From Xiphydria camelus (Eukaryota > Arthropoda > Insecta > Hymenoptera > Xiphydriidae): a stretch of DNA of 64,000 nucleotides. The DNA lies in contig OY783194.1 in the NCBI GenBank assembly GCA_963678675.1, forward strand, positions 18,369,778 through 18,433,777. The letters run 5' to 3'. Both the position numbers and the translations under genes were made by a program. Each line of letters begins with the position of its first letter. Position 1 is the first letter of the stretch. Shown piece after piece: positions 1 through 10,799 of the stretch. A model generated the notes under the pieces. The model worked only from the letters and a program-made list of their open reading frames with translations. It was not told the DNA's origin and made no database searches.

Positions 1-802
1 GCTGTCCCATCAATGAAGGCCCAGCAGTTTTGCAGGGGACATCCTTTTATGTTAATTGCCTAATAATGAAATTGAAACAAGATAAACTATAGAATTTGCA
101 CTGGCTTCTAAAATTTGTTACTTTTTAAAAAAAACACAATTGCCTTGTAAAAAGAAACTTACTTGAGCATATTGGTCAACTTTATTCCGATGAAAAAAAT
201 TGTTATTTTCTAGACTTTCCAGTTTTTCTCCAAAATTTTCATCAACCATATCTAACGTTACTTTAGCAACTTGGGATAAGACCGAGCTTGAATATCCAAA
301 TATATGCTCTAAATCAATCAGTCTATTTGGATATGCTAATCTACGAAGCAGGATACAGAGTGCTGTAATAGCTGTAAAACATAAAAAACATTTCATACCA
401 TATCCTTACAGTTCTTGTTTTTATTAAACTTTCCTTAAAAACAATAACATTTTATTATTTTATTAAACGTAATTGTGGAGGCTTCTACTACTATCTTACT
501 AAAACCCTCCTAAGAAATGGATCAATAGAACTGTATATACCTGTTAAGGAAACTCGATTTACAACAATCGGGTCAGGAATTTGTAGAGCCCTGGCTAGCC
601 TCGGTATATCCCTTCTTCTAAACCTAAACATGGCAAGGCTGAGGCTATCGTTATAAAAGGCAAGATCAAAATTTCCATAGAGAGCTGCCCGGTTTCCCAG
701 GAGGTCCCCATCGTGTAAAATATGCCTCATCACTAGATCGTCCAAATCGTCATCATCTTCATCAGCCTCATCAATTAGGATGGGGTGAAGTATATCGTCC
801 AT
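1..802 (-). CDS. PIF/Harbinger (HARBI1-like) transposase, 5' part, runs off left edge
   Basis: DDE nuclease of a PIF/Harbinger transposon; only the N-terminal half lies in the window. I read three exons on the minus strand. About 802-541 begins MDD, has an acidic stretch and the family motif FRFRRRDIPRLARAL, and ends at a GTATAT donor. About 371-160 encodes ALCILLRRLAYPNRL and follows TTTTACAG. About 43-1 encodes NCWAFIDGTA, the first catalytic Asp in its usual IDGT setting. Exon 1 to exon 2 joins in phase; the exon 2/3 border is ambiguous between GT sites at 162 and 153. The start at 802 (MDD) is preferred to 814 because it begins the acidic leader typical of the family. No internal stop is needed in this reading. 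The second Asp and the Glu would lie beyond the window, so integrity cannot be judged. Confidence 0.72.
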
Positions 803-833
803 AATTATGTACAATAATTAGGGTAAACCACCC

Positions 834-1254
834 AGTTATTGGACACCTTGAGAGAACGGAGTTAACGAGAGAGGAGATCTTAGGTGAGGGGACGTCAAGC
901 AAGAAGGTATGGTGGCTAAGAATGATAGACCAGAGGAAGAAAGAGAAGGAGAAAGAGAAAACGCGCACAAAATGCACGATACAGAGGAATGATAACGGTT
1001 TATGTAAAGACAAGTATGCATGGAAAGAATTGTAGAATGCTGGTATAGGAGGAACACTGTAGGGAATATGTTTGTTACCTGCCAAGTCCTTTTCTAAGCC
1101 AGTGGGCCGAAATAAACTATCTACCTATCTATCTATCTATTGGACACCTTGCAATTATTAGACAGTCTAATTTAAATGAATAAAAACAAGATTTCTAGTT
1201 CTTACTTAAATAAATATTATCAATAAAAAAATAAGAACACTCTGTCCAATAACT
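834..1254. repeat. Short DNA element with 12-bp inverted ends, split by a LINE fragment
   Basis: AGTTATTGGACA at 834-845 is mirrored exactly by TGTCCAATAACT at 1243-1254. Without the inner retroposon the element is about 120 bp. A TA target duplication with TIR TTGGACA is one reading. It lies just upstream of the transposase start and could instead be part of that element's 5' end. Confidence 0.4.
851..1137 (+). mobile_element. 5'-truncated non-LTR retrotransposon 3' end, (CTAT)n tail
   Basis: The segment ends in AATAAACTATCTACC followed by CTAT repeats and is bracketed by a perfect 14-bp direct repeat, TATTGGACACCTTG (837-850 and 1138-1151). A target-site duplication plus a short-repeat tail is the signature of target-primed reverse transcription. 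The plus strand keeps a short lysine/arginine-rich open stretch that may be the C-terminus of its second ORF. The clade is not identifiable from 290 bp. Confidence 0.75.
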
Positions 1255-1558
1255 AAGTTCTTTGACAGTTTTTTTGAGGTTATTGCTTTCGGTTTCGTAT
1301 ACGTATGGGTGGATCGATGCTTGCTTAAACGGTTATTTTGCGACCAACGTAAGTCGATACGTTTACGGATACGGATAGGGATACGGAGAAAATTTTAGGG
1401 TTTGCTAAAAGTGTCTATTATTACGTGATTTGTCTGACGTCGTGTGGATGTGCAATTAAGCCGTCTTTGCGACGTTAAAATGACGTCATATTTTTCGTCA
1501 TCTGACGTCAGAACTGACCTTCAAAAAACGTCATTTCGACGTTAGTGTGCTACCTGGG
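1255..1558. other. Gene-free spacer with GACGT-rich short repeats
   Basis: No coding sequence seen. ACGTCA/TGACGT motifs recur at about 1435-1545, and this may be the subterminal region of the following Harbinger element. Confidence 0.3.
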
Positions 1559-1559
1559 T

Positions 1560-2432
1560 TGTTGCCTTACGATTTTATGCAACAGGGTCATATATTTTAA
1601 CTGTTGGTGACTGCATAAATATTAGTAAAACTTCAACATGGGAAATTATACATCGAGTTTCACCACTAATTGCTGCCTTAAGGGCTGAATTCATCAGATT
1701 CCCAGAGACGATGGAGGAATTTAGACAAAGCCAAGCAGAAATGTTTGTGAGATCTGGCTTTCCACGTGTAGCCGTCTGTGTTGACGGACGACAAGTCCGA
1801 ATTCAATCATATGATGGTAATTATTTGTTTTTAATATTATGTATCGCACTTCCATGAACTTTCATGACATTTTGTGGAATATGAATTACTTCCAGGTGGG
1901 GAGTTTGCTGAATTATATCATAATCGGCACGATTACTTTTCAATAAATGTACAAGGAATGTGTAATGCTAGACCCCAGTTTGTAGATGTTGCTCGTTAGC
2001 CAGGCTCAACGCATGACTCTACAATATTTCAGGACTCGCGAATAAATCACGATTTTCAGCAAGGAAGATTCGGTAATGCAATACTCCTTGGAGAGATGCA
2101 GGGTATCCAGACCTCCCATATTTAATGACACCTCTTCAAAATCCTGAAACGCCTGAGGAACATTTGTAACACGTAACTGTATTGAGCGTTGCTTTGGTGT
2201 ATGGTCTCGAAGATTTGCAGTGGTGAAGATAGGATCTTGTATGCACACATCAGAAAGGACTTTGCCAGTGATTGTTGCAACCGCTGTATTGCATAACATC
2301 GCCCTACAGGTTGATCCCTTTGATTATCCACTGGCTGATGTTCATACATATGAAAAAATACATAATGATGTACAATTTGGGGATGGTGACACGGTTCGAA
2401 GACAACTAATAAATGGTTATTTTCAACAGTAA
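1560..2432 (+). pseudogene. PIF/Harbinger (HARBI1-like) transposase pseudogene
   Basis: The first stretch (1560-1816) reads ALRFYATGSY, then FIRFPETMEEFRQSQ and the first-Asp motif VCVDGRQVRI (usually DGTH), and ends in phase 1 at a GTAATT donor. The next exon starts after TTCCAG near 1897 with GGEFAELYHNRHDYFS. The second-Asp motif reads R-stop-PGSTHDS: the conserved Trp codon of RWPGSTHDS has become TAG at 1997-1999. A 2-bp slip near 2090 breaks the frame before GYPDLPYLMTPLQNP, and residues are missing before the Glu motif IERCFGVWSRRF. The tail runs to TAA at 2430-2432. N-terminal exons are not recognised. The element was autonomous-type but is now dead. Confidence 0.85.
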
Positions 2433-2495
2433 GTATACTTTCCTTTTATTTTATATTATTTATTTCGTGAGCTTAAAAAAATTGGTTTTCATATA

Positions 2496-3458
2496 CCGCA
2501 TGTCCTATGGCCAACCGCGCAGGTGAGCTGCGACCTGAATTCTTGACTTCGGCAGTATTTATGGTACAGTTAGAGTGGGCTTCAGACGAGTGCGCTGCAT
2601 AAGAACGAAAAGTGTCGACTGCTCTTCTAATAGCTGTCAATTCGGGAGATCGAAGCGTTTCGTGTAACCTCAAAATCGTAAAGTTTTGAATTAGTAGTGA
2701 ATATTTTGTAGAAGTGATGAGAAATAATCATAAATAATCTTCCGAATTGTGACAGCCATCGGGAAATCAGACGACGCTTTTCGCTCTTACGCTGCGTTCT
2801 TACGAAAAGTGTGAAACGTCTGATCTCCCGATGGCTATCAATTCGGGAGATCGAAGTCTAAGCTCGAAATCGTGAATCTTTGAATAAATGGTAAGTAATG
2901 TTCAGAAGTGAGAGTTAACAATCATTCGGGTTTTTTCGATGTCCAACCGAATTACGCGCCTCATGCCTATTTGTTTCAGAAATTATTTCCGCGCTAGCAC
3001 CGCGCGAGTCTAGGAAATAGTTTTACGAAGTGGCGTGAGCGATACCTAGGTGTCAATTCGGAAGATTATTTATGATTATTTCTCATCACTTCTACAAATT
3101 ATTCGCTACTAATTCAAAACTTTACGATTTTGAGGTTACACGAAACACTTCGATCTCCCGAATTGAAGGCCATCACACGTGAAAAAACGTAAGCAGTAAC
3201 AGTAAGGATTGACCAATCAGAAATATCATTCTTACGGAATTATGCTTAAATAGGCTTTCTGATTGGTCAATCCTTACTGTTACTGCTTACGTTTTTTCAC
3301 GTGTGATGGCCTTGACAGCTATTAGAAGAGCAGTCGACACTTATCGTTCTTATGCAGCGCACTCGTCTGAGAAGCCCACTCTAACTGTACCATAAACACT
3401 GCCGAAGTCAAGAATTCAGGTCGCAGCTCACCTGCGCGGTTGGCCATAGGACATGCGG
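2496..3458. repeat. Fold-back element of about 960 bp, TA target duplication
   Basis: Arms beginning CCGCATGTCCTATGGCCAA at 2496 are mirrored at 3458, with TA on both sides (2494-2495, 3459-3460). The arms match for several hundred bases but the right arm is split by the MITE at 3167-3312. Internally there are repeats of CGATCTCCCGAATTGA, also seen at 21640-21775 and 52120-52140, so one fold-back family is scattered through the window. No protein is encoded. Confidence 0.8.
3167..3312. mobile_element. 146-bp palindromic MITE, copy 1 (TGA duplication)
   Basis: Near-perfect hairpin with TIR AGGCCATCACACGTG. It is flanked by TGA (3164-3166, 3313-3315), and the opposite arm of the host fold-back (about 2633-2650) shows the uninterrupted site. 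The 3-bp duplication fits PIF/Harbinger. A second copy lies at 25071-25216. Confidence 0.88.
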
Positions 3459-3465
3459 TATTTAC

Positions 3466-4540
3466 AGGTTGATTTGAGGAGGGAAGGCTGAAGGGTTTCA
3501 CATTTTGATAAATTGTTATATATCTTTAAACAATCACGAAATAAAACAAACCAGAATATAATATCATAATTTTTATTCGTAACTTCAGCCAACATTCACT
3601 CCTGAAGTTATAACGAATGAGAGTATATAAACTGTTTAAGTAATCTTAACGCTATATTAATATTTTGAGAACAAATAACATTTAATAATAAATTCTCTGA
3701 GAAACAAGTAACTTTTTCATCTGTAAGTTTTCTTTTTTCGTGCCACTACTCATAATGAATTATTCATTTATAATAACGCATCTTAAGTGGATAAACATTG
3801 ATATTGAACATACTGATAATTTCTGTATACTGTGAATACTGTCAAAAATTGGATCTACAAACTAAATTATCTACCGCAAATTATGTTCCATTTCAATGGA
3901 TATGAATTCAACGTGTCCGTAAAAAGATTCTCTATCGGATTTCACAAGCACTTTTTCAAAAAATATTGCTTGTTCAAAAGTTATAGTAACTTGTTTAAAA
4001 TTTAAAGGAAGCCGTCGCGAAAAAAAGTACTGTGTTATTAACAGATAAACATGGTTAATACTTTGGTAACTCGATAGACGATCTTTTAACGAATAAATTG
4101 AGCCTCCGCTTATTAAAATCGGACTGCAATTGCAATAAAAAATTGGATTTTGAAACACAACTTTTGATAGCGTTTTTAGGTATCAAAAAGTTAAAATTAT
4201 TACGTACAAAATCAACGATTTCCTACTGTTTTACACTCGTCAGACATTGGTACATACCATACAAAAATTCCGTTCTAATCCTCCTAAAATCTTTTTCAAA
4301 ACTCCTTTGTATAAAAATCCCTTTCTTGACAGCGACTGCAGCACTTGGATATTGTTAACTCTTAACGACGTTTCATAAAAAGTACTTTTTCAATCTTAGC
4401 ATTCTTTGCCATTAAAGCTAATATGGCTATGAATCTTAACAATAATAGGAACCAACATATCACTTGACACTGTCATTACAAAAACATTTAATATCTATGG
4501 CATGACTTTAATATGAAGCTGCAGACTTTCTTAATGATAA
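3466..4540. other. AT-rich stretch with no recognised gene
   Basis: Both strands were read; only short open frames without recognisable motifs (for example around 3871-4158) are present. Confidence 0.4.
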
Positions 4541-4544
4541 AAGA

Positions 4545-4794
4545 TGTTAGAGTAGCTTAGCGTGCTGCGTAACCGTTATGATGCGCGCGCAGTCTCGCGA
4601 ATGTTCTATGCGCCGCTAGCGCCTTTCCCGTCACCGGGTGCGGTTCCGGAGTGGAATCGCTCTCTCCTCGACTGACCGTGCTACGAGCAACACGTGCACG
4701 CGTAGACACGGGAAATAAAGTTTCTTCCAATCAAACGGTGTCGTGCGATTTATTAAACCACGTCTCCCAGTTCTCACTCCCATTCTCTCTAACA
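4545..4794 (+). mobile_element. Solo LTR, 250 bp
   Basis: It begins TGTTAGAG and ends CTCTAACA, so it has TG...CA ends as part of an 8-bp inverted terminus. It is flanked by the 5-bp direct repeat AAAGA (4540-4544, 4795-4799). An AATAAA signal sits near 4712. No internal retroviral region adjoins, so the element was reduced to one LTR, probably by LTR-LTR recombination. Family (Gypsy or BEL) undetermined. Confidence 0.8.
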
Positions 4795-4879
4795 AAAGAA
4801 ATGAACTTCTTATAATAAATATTTGGCTTCTGAATATGGTTAAGACAAATGAAATATTATGAGATCAGCAAACAAAAGT

Positions 4880-5285
4880 CAGTTTGTTAAGTTTCTTGAG
4901 TTCTCTTTGTTTTCCAGCGATTCTTCTCTTCTCTTCTGTTTAGTTCTCAATATCTCCAATTTATCGCGTTTCTTCTGAATCTTGACGTCTAGTAGCTCAT
5001 TCTTCAGTTGAATTCGCTTCAGTTCCTGTCTCAACATTTCTTTCTTTAACAATTCCTCATCATCATCAAAAAATTCTTGATTCTCAAATTCATCCGGTAT
5101 CCCGTGGTTAACATTGTCGATTACAATTTTCTTCGAGGGACAGCGAACGTTATAGTTTCATTGGACAGCAAAATTTCGGGGTTCATCGTTCTCCTTTTCA
5201 GAAAGATTGCCTCCATCTCCGCTTCGAATTCAAAATAATTCCGTCCTGCACCTACTTCAATACGGCATTTACACGGTCGCTAATA
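4880..5285 (-). pseudogene. Harbinger-associated DNA-binding/coiled-coil protein remnant
   Basis: Minus-strand reading from about 5230 gives NYFEFEAEMEAIF, which resembles the end of the Myb/SANT-like domain of the Harbinger partner protein. A +1 frameshift near 5150 follows, then an acidic and coiled-coil tail (ENQEFFDDDEELLKKEMLRQ and onward) ends in a stop near 4880. Such tails are typical of the second Harbinger protein, which helps bring the transposase to the element ends. An acidic 23-codon stretch at 5623-5691 (starting MSDEDSDVEDSEDSYIK) could be its first exon. No matching transposase is adjacent. Confidence 0.55.
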
Positions 5286-5717
5286 AAAAATGTCAGTATT
5301 TTGTCTTCTACATACATGGAAGAAAAGGATATTTCTCGACTCAGGTAAGACGTTTATGAAATGAGAATGCGGCAATACCAACTTATACCTATATTGAATG
5401 ATCGTGACATCTATTATGTCTTTGTTTATAGGAGCAGCATGTGGGCTTGACAACCAGCAGTGCAGGAGAACTTGGAAGTCGAGAATGAGGGAGATTAACG
5501 TGGCGTACCAACAGACTTGCCTGTGCAAATTGATGTGATTATTTTATTTCATGACGAAGAGACTACAAATTATACTTATTTTCATAGTAGTTGGTCAAAT
5601 ACTCTTAAAATACTTAAACTTATGGGGAATTCCATGTCAACTTAATATAACTATCCTCACTATCCTCAACATCACTATCCTCATCAGACATTATCTTAAT
5701 TCTTGCAAACAAGATAG

Positions 5718-5900
5718 AAAATGTCAATACAAAGAGCGTGATATGCACAAAAGAACACCATATTCACTGTATCGTGGGTTGGACACGACTGACACTTCAC
5801 GCAGCTTGCAAATGACAGAAAATGTCAACTGAAATAGCGTGATATGCGCAAGAGAACACCGTGTTCACCGTATCGTGGGCTAGACACACTAGACACGACT
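5718..5900. repeat. Diverged direct repeat, two units of about 80-100 bp
   Basis: AAAATGTCAA...GCGTGATATG...CGTATCGTGGG occurs at about 5718-5795 and again, diverged, at 5819-5900. No coding role is apparent. Confidence 0.55.
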
Positions 5901-6017
5901 GACCGATTCACGAACGATCCCAAAACCGTTCCAACTGCTCCTGCCAGTTACCAGCAGTGCAAATATCGCGCCTGCGCATTAATCTGATCCCACCAGTTCC
6001 GCGACAGTTCCAGAACC

Positions 6018-6175
6018 GGGCCCCTATTCTCGAATGTCGTGCGAGAATTGTCGTATACGAATCTTTAGTTTTAACCAATGAAATAGTGGACCGAATGGAA
6101 TAGTCGAAACGAGATTGGTGAGATTCAAAGATTCGTATACGAAAGTTTCTCGCATGAGCTCGAGAATAGGGGCCC
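6018..6175. mobile_element. 158-bp MITE related to the 27-31 kb Harbinger element
   Basis: The ends GGGCCCCTATTCTCGA and TCGAGAATAGGGGCCC are inverted. Inside are inverted CGTATACGAA motifs that resemble the ACGTATACGT subterminal repeats of the autonomous element at 27254-31200. It is plausibly mobilised by that type of transposase. Confidence 0.7.
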
Positions 6176-6207
6176 TGTACAGGAATCGTCGGTTGGAACA
6201 AACCTCT

Positions 6208-6408
6208 TATTAAACGGAGAATAGGGTACGCTTAATAAGCGATATAACGGAAATGCACTGTCGCTAGAGTCCGCCTAGGGAGTAGGGAGAACACGGATTA
6301 TAATATATCCGTGAGGGAGAAGGACCAATGGCGTCAGAAGAAAGACGAGAAAGACCGAGTCTGGAGGTCTAGAGGAAAGCGGCACGTGCCCGACCGATGA
6401 CTTACCAT
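6208..6408 (+). repeat. Dispersed repeat, LTR-like fragment (copy 1)
   Basis: About 200 bp starting TTATTAAACGGAGAATAGGG matches 26779-26936, with one internal insertion of roughly 30 bp. The longer second copy continues into an AATAAA-containing end, suggesting an LTR. This copy ends where the element at 6420 begins. Confidence 0.55.
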
Positions 6409-7263
6409 ACCGGGTGTTTTCCTGGGTTGTTGACATAGGCCGATATGGTGCATAGCAGTTTGTAGACTATAGTATGTACGCTATTGGTCGGAGACGCAAG
6501 GACGCCGAGCGATTGGCTCTGCCTATCGTCGGCAGACGTCAATCGTCGCGACAGAAGTTCCCTAGTGCGTAGGCACTAAGCAGACGAGAAAGTATGGCGG
6601 TTGATACAAAAATTTGTTTACAAGGTGGAATTTTTCAGAGTAATTGTATTTTTTGAAAATAAAATCTGGTTTTCAAAGTTAATAAAATATTTCCATTTGC
6701 GAAACGATTTCCTTCGCGTTTATTTCGACCCTCGAACGCGCTTTTTAATAAATAGTAAAAATACAGTTAAAAAGAGTAATGAAGGAAGGGTGATAAATCT
6801 TGGGACAAATGTAAAATAATTAACGAGTTGTAGAGACAAGTGAACCGACGTGAAAAATAACTGACCAGGCAGTTCTCAGGATTTTTTAGTAGGGTAAGTG
6901 TAACGATAAATCGAGAGGAATAACAAAAAGAAATTGTTTTGAAGTCATTCAATTTCTTTATACTTTATAAAGGTAATAATAGTACAAAAATTATTTGTAG
7001 ACTTAGGGCCGGTTTTACCAACACGGTATAAACGCCGTATAGCGCTATACTGAGAATAACCTGTACGCAAGCGTTTTACCACGATGGTATAAGTCTGGAA
7101 TAGGATAAACTTTGGAATAAATGCAGGGATAGCTTATCCGGCAGTTTCAGCGCTGGATAAGCTAGCTATCCTCGGTATAACCTAACTTTTTGTTTGCGTC
7201 TTTATTATTCCGTGACAGAATCACAACCGTGACAGAATCATAATAATTTTTATTAGTTGTGAA

Positions 7264-7640
7264 ATAGAGTTGATTGATGTGCCAGTTTTCAAATCATCAT
7301 CTGATGATGAAATTGACGTCTTACAAAGAATGAGAAATCCTAGGAAAATACGTGCCCGGTAAGTAAATAAAGGATACCTATACCTACTAATTTATAACCA
7401 ATATCTAATACAAAACTATTCCAGAGTTGACTATTTCGAAGAATACAATGGTTGTAGAATTCTTCACTTGATTTCGTTTGGAAAAACAAACCTGTCAGAG
7501 ATTATTGGGACAAATACGACATCGCATTGCTTCGAGGTCACCAAGAAATGCAGCAATTCAGCCAGCAACAAAATTATTGCCGACTTTAAGATTTCTTGCT
7601 TCGGGATCAATGCTAATTACTGTAGGTAATCGTTTTTATC
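7264..7640 (+). pseudogene. Harbinger transposase exons 1-2 (remnant)
   Basis: Exon 1 reads IELIDVPVFKSSSDDEIDVL, with ATA at 7264-7266 where the sister copy at 31491 has ATG, and ends at a GTAAGT donor after IRAR. Exon 2 (about 7423-7632) reads VDYFEEYNG, shifts frame near 7465, then continues FRLEKQTCQRLLGQIR and LLPTLRFLASGSMLITVG, the familiar HARBI1 N-terminal helix region. The DDE domain is absent and is replaced by the captured host sequence. Confidence 0.75.
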
Positions 7641-7673
7641 ATAATGTTAAAACTTTTAATTAGTCATTATTAT

Positions 7674-8116
7674 ATGCCGCCACCTCTGCAACCTCCAACG
7701 ACTCCTAACATCGCGAGGAGAGCTAGTTTACAGGGCTACAATATCATCGATCGGCATAAACCGCCACTGATCTCCCAGAAATCAATGGGCGACATACTGA
7801 AAAACATCAACAAAGTCAAAATGAAACTCGTCACAAGGTACGATTAAACAATTTTATCGCGGTAAACTTTTTATTCGCCAGGAACAAAGAGGAGTTTCGC
7901 ATTGTCAGAATGTCGTGGCTGCGAAGGATTGATTTTGTTCACAGTGGGCTTTTAAACGTGTTTTTCAGATCGCCGGGTGGGAGACCTTTGCGAGCCAAAC
8001 GAGAAAATAGCCCTTGCAACGACCTTCAAGAGATCTTACGGAAACGATATATCGCAATGCAATCGCCGGACAGTAGAAATTCCACCGCGACGTTGACGTT
8101 CGATAATTCGTTCTAG
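7674..8116 (+). CDS. Captured 3' exons of an MTFR1-like (mitochondrial fission regulator) gene
   Basis: Two exons, 7674-7837 and 7969-8116, are joined by a GT-AG intron of 131 bp and give an uninterrupted 103-residue C-terminus ending at TAG 8114-8116. A proline-rich start (PPPLQPPTTPN) is followed by SMGDILKNINKVKMKLVTR and SPGGRPLRAKREN. This matches the conserved core of the MTFR1/MTFR2/MTFR1L family as I remember it (an LKDMNKVKLR-like block followed by RSPGG). The family acts at mitochondria on fission and respiration. The ATG at 7674 is only the first Met in this piece; upstream exons are missing and a Harbinger exon abuts instead. The retained intron means DNA-level capture, not retroposition. 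Expression is unknown, and it may be a silent fragment. Confidence 0.72.
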
Positions 8117-9058
8117 ATTAAGAACTCGATGATACTCAAGTTCTCTGGGTCGCAGCAATCGCGTCGGACGGTGCTCCGAGGAACGGCTATTGTAGCCTTC
8201 CTTTCCACGCGTGAGATTGAATCATGATTATAATTTTATCTGAGTCAGAGCTTTGGAGAATCAAAATTAATAGATCTCTCTTCTTTTTTTTATAAATGAG
8301 TCTGTCTCTGCGAGCTAATTTCGCACGACACATTTTAGATTATAGTTCTTTTTTAATAGGAGGATAGAAGCTCATAGAAACGTCGGGAAAATTTTGTTTT
8401 CTCTCTTCGCTCTTTTACTCAGAAAATGCAAGTTTAAATTTAAAATTGACGCACGCGGGTCTCTAATCGCGAGAATCTCAACGGTATCCAATAATATCAA
8501 CCAAAGAAGTCATCTACCATTGCATTGTCTTCTATAAGTAACATTTAAATTTATCTAGGTAGACATTATACCTTTCTTCAATTCGCGTGATTGCAGAGTT
8601 TTCAGGAGCAGAAGTGATACATCCGTCGTACGATGTAGAATATGAAAAAATTTTAGATTTGCATTGATACACTTTTGTAAGATACCTCGGCATTAGACAT
8701 CAAGTCGTACAACGCTCTTTGTATACTTTTTAGATAGGGTCGCGTATATTTAAAAAAAACGATAACATTGTACTGCTCTATGTAATCTCAGAGTAATGTC
8801 ACCGCGTGATAAATCTTAAGTTGTAGCGATTTAAAAGTTTATAGATTTTAGAATATATTTTGTCCGATACGAGATTTGGATCAAATGGTGCAATTTTACG
8901 TTGTAATTACTATTATTGACGACTCTCATAATTTTTTGAGACTGAACACATTCTTGTTGGTGAGATATCGAATGTTTGGACGTGTTTTGTACCTGATGCT
9001 TTTATCGACGACTCGAAAATAAAAGTTATTGTTACGAAAATATAAATATATTGTTATA
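8117..9058 (+). other. Probable 3'UTR and flank of the captured MTFR1-like gene
   Basis: About 940 bp of unique-looking sequence with no ORF follows the stop codon. AATAAA occurs near 9018 just before an AT-rich end, and the Harbinger-derived inverted segment begins at about 9060. Confidence 0.5.
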
Positions 9059-9059
9059 G

Positions 9060-9262
9060 ATATCTTTTATTTACCGGGCACGTATTTTCTTTGGATTTCT
9101 GATTCTTGGTAATACGTCAATGTCATCATCAGATGATGATTAAAAAACTGGTACATCAATCAACTATTTCAAAATTAATAACAATTTACCACAACGATCA
9201 GGTTATGATTATGTCATGAAAGAATAAAGACGTCAAAAACAAAAAGTTAGGTTATACTGAGA
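9060..9262 (-). pseudogene. Inverted second copy of the Harbinger 5' end and exon 1
   Basis: Minus-strand reading repeats the exon 1 peptide pattern (ACCAGTTTTTTAATC for the PVF region, SSSDDD-like, then a GTAAAT donor at the ACGTGCCCGG end). It mirrors 7200-7375 with scattered differences, making long inverted arms around the captured gene. Confidence 0.7.
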
Positions 9263-9283
9263 ATAACAACTCCGAATTTCATT

Positions 9284-10086
9284 GGTTGCATTCAGCAGAT
9301 CGAGCATAAACCGCTACTGCTCAGTACGCTCAGAAGTAGCGCTCTCTGTTCTGCTGACAACAAGTTCTGGCCGTGGCCTGCGATACAATAGGCGCGTGGC
9401 GCAGTGGATTTAAATGATCGACTTGTCGTACTTTAGCTTTGAAAAATCGTACTTTCGGATTGAAATTTGGCTTTGTAAAATCGTTTAGAAACAATAAACT
9501 AATGTATTAAAAAGTTCGAAAAGAAACATTTTTTAGTTAGTAATAGACCCGTGAATATGGCCAAAATCGCCCGTTTTCTTATATTTAACTTCAAGTATTT
9601 AAAAATCCTGACGTGTGTGTGGTATGCAAATTTGAGTTAGATTCGTTTTTAACGCACATAAATCTATAAGAATCACCTGGTTTGGTTCGAGTAACAAAAT
9701 CACCGTTGTCCGGTGTTATCTCTGGTTACAAAATATTGTGTTGTTTATATCAGTACCTCAGAGCTAAACAGTATTAACTCCATTGCCGGTGGCAAGAAAA
9801 TGTAAATTTTTTCGTAATAATACATAAAATATAAGATGTTCCGTCGCACGACAGAGGGAATTCGACACATCGGTTCACACCGCTCGACATCATTCATAAA
9901 ATGCGCCAAAACTTCTTCCGATGGAAGTGAGCGGGAGCGCTGGAGCGTAACTCTTCTTCGCTACAAAACATGGCGACCGCTACCACTTGCGCTCACTTGG
10001 AGCGCTCGGTAGAATGCGCGTTCAGCAGATTTTTACTGAGCTGCTCCACAACTGTTGCGGAGCGGAATGATCTGCTGAATGCACCC
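9284..10086. mobile_element. 803-bp MITE with ATT duplication
   Basis: The ends GGTTGCATTCAGCAGATC and GATCTGCTGAATGCACCC are inverted and flanked by ATT (9281-9283, 10087-10089). It is nested in the right arm of the composite element. No convincing ORF. Confidence 0.75.
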
Positions 10087-10799
10087 ATTTATCGCGCCGG
10101 AACAGCTGTCAAAACGACCAAATGTCATGCGCAGTACGTACTTCTTACTACCAACCTAAAAATAATTTTAGATGGCCAACGCTTATACCTGGAATAGTTA
10201 TCCCAGGCAAACTTGGAGCTGGTAAAACGCCTGCGCTTTATACCAGGTATAAAGAAGAGAGAGAGAGAGAGTATAAATTTATCCTCGGTATACTTATTCT
10301 AGGTATAACTTGGCTTTGGTAAAACTGGCCCTTAGAGAGAAAGTGATGAATTCTTCATGGATGATGGAAAAGTTCGACGACGTGCATTAGCCTCCACGGA
10401 GAAATGTACCAAAGACGAAGGACGATTGGTATCCCGCTCATGAAATAGAAATAAATGAAACATAAAATAGTATTGATACAGAAAAAGAATGTATAGTGCA
10501 GGTATTTATTTACCAATACGACTCACATTACCATCTGCTAACCAACGTGATTGAATACTTCAGCAAGCATCGATAACCAGGACCATGGTTAATGACTTTG
10601 TGTTTTGCAACAACGAGCACCAACTCCCCCGGAGGACACGAAAAGCTGTAACATGAGGAATACGGTGAAAGGTTAATAAAATTATAGTTTCTAACTGAAG
10701 TTTACTGTCCCAAAATCATTCATTTTGTATGAGCATAAACTTTGAGAAGAGTGAGAGCCACGCGTGGTCACGATATCATTCTCTGTCACTCTTGCTATG

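Larger units (their letters stand above)
7006..10331. mobile_element. Composite Harbinger-type element carrying a captured host gene end
   Basis: The ends GGGCCGGTTTTACC (7006) and GGTAAAACTGGCCC (10331) are inverted and flanked by TTA (7003-7005, 10332-10334). The related element at 17090-18629 keeps the empty site (GACTTAGAG near 17850), showing that the whole 3326 bp entered at one TTA. Left part: Harbinger 5' end with transposase exons 1-2. Middle: MTFR1-like exons and their 3' region. Right part: an inverted second copy of the Harbinger 5' end (9060-9260), broken by an 803-bp MITE. Close relatives of its ends occur at 31265 and 38533. Confidence 0.85.
6420..10690. mobile_element. TA-flanked DNA transposon (CCGGGTGTTTTCC ends), copy 1, interrupted
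   Basis: The left end TA/CCGGGTGTTTTCCTGGG at 6418-6440 and the following body match 17090-18184 almost base for base. The body resumes at 10335 after the Harbinger composite at 7006-10331 and is lost near 10690, before the right TIR seen in copy 2. No transposase is recognised in either copy, so it is non-autonomous. Confidence 0.75.

Noticed and set aside
5440..5530. Plus-strand stretch LDNQQCRRTWKSRMREINVA resembling a SANT helix
   Set aside because: Suggestive, but it is on the strand opposite to the adjacent coiled-coil remnant and too short to call.
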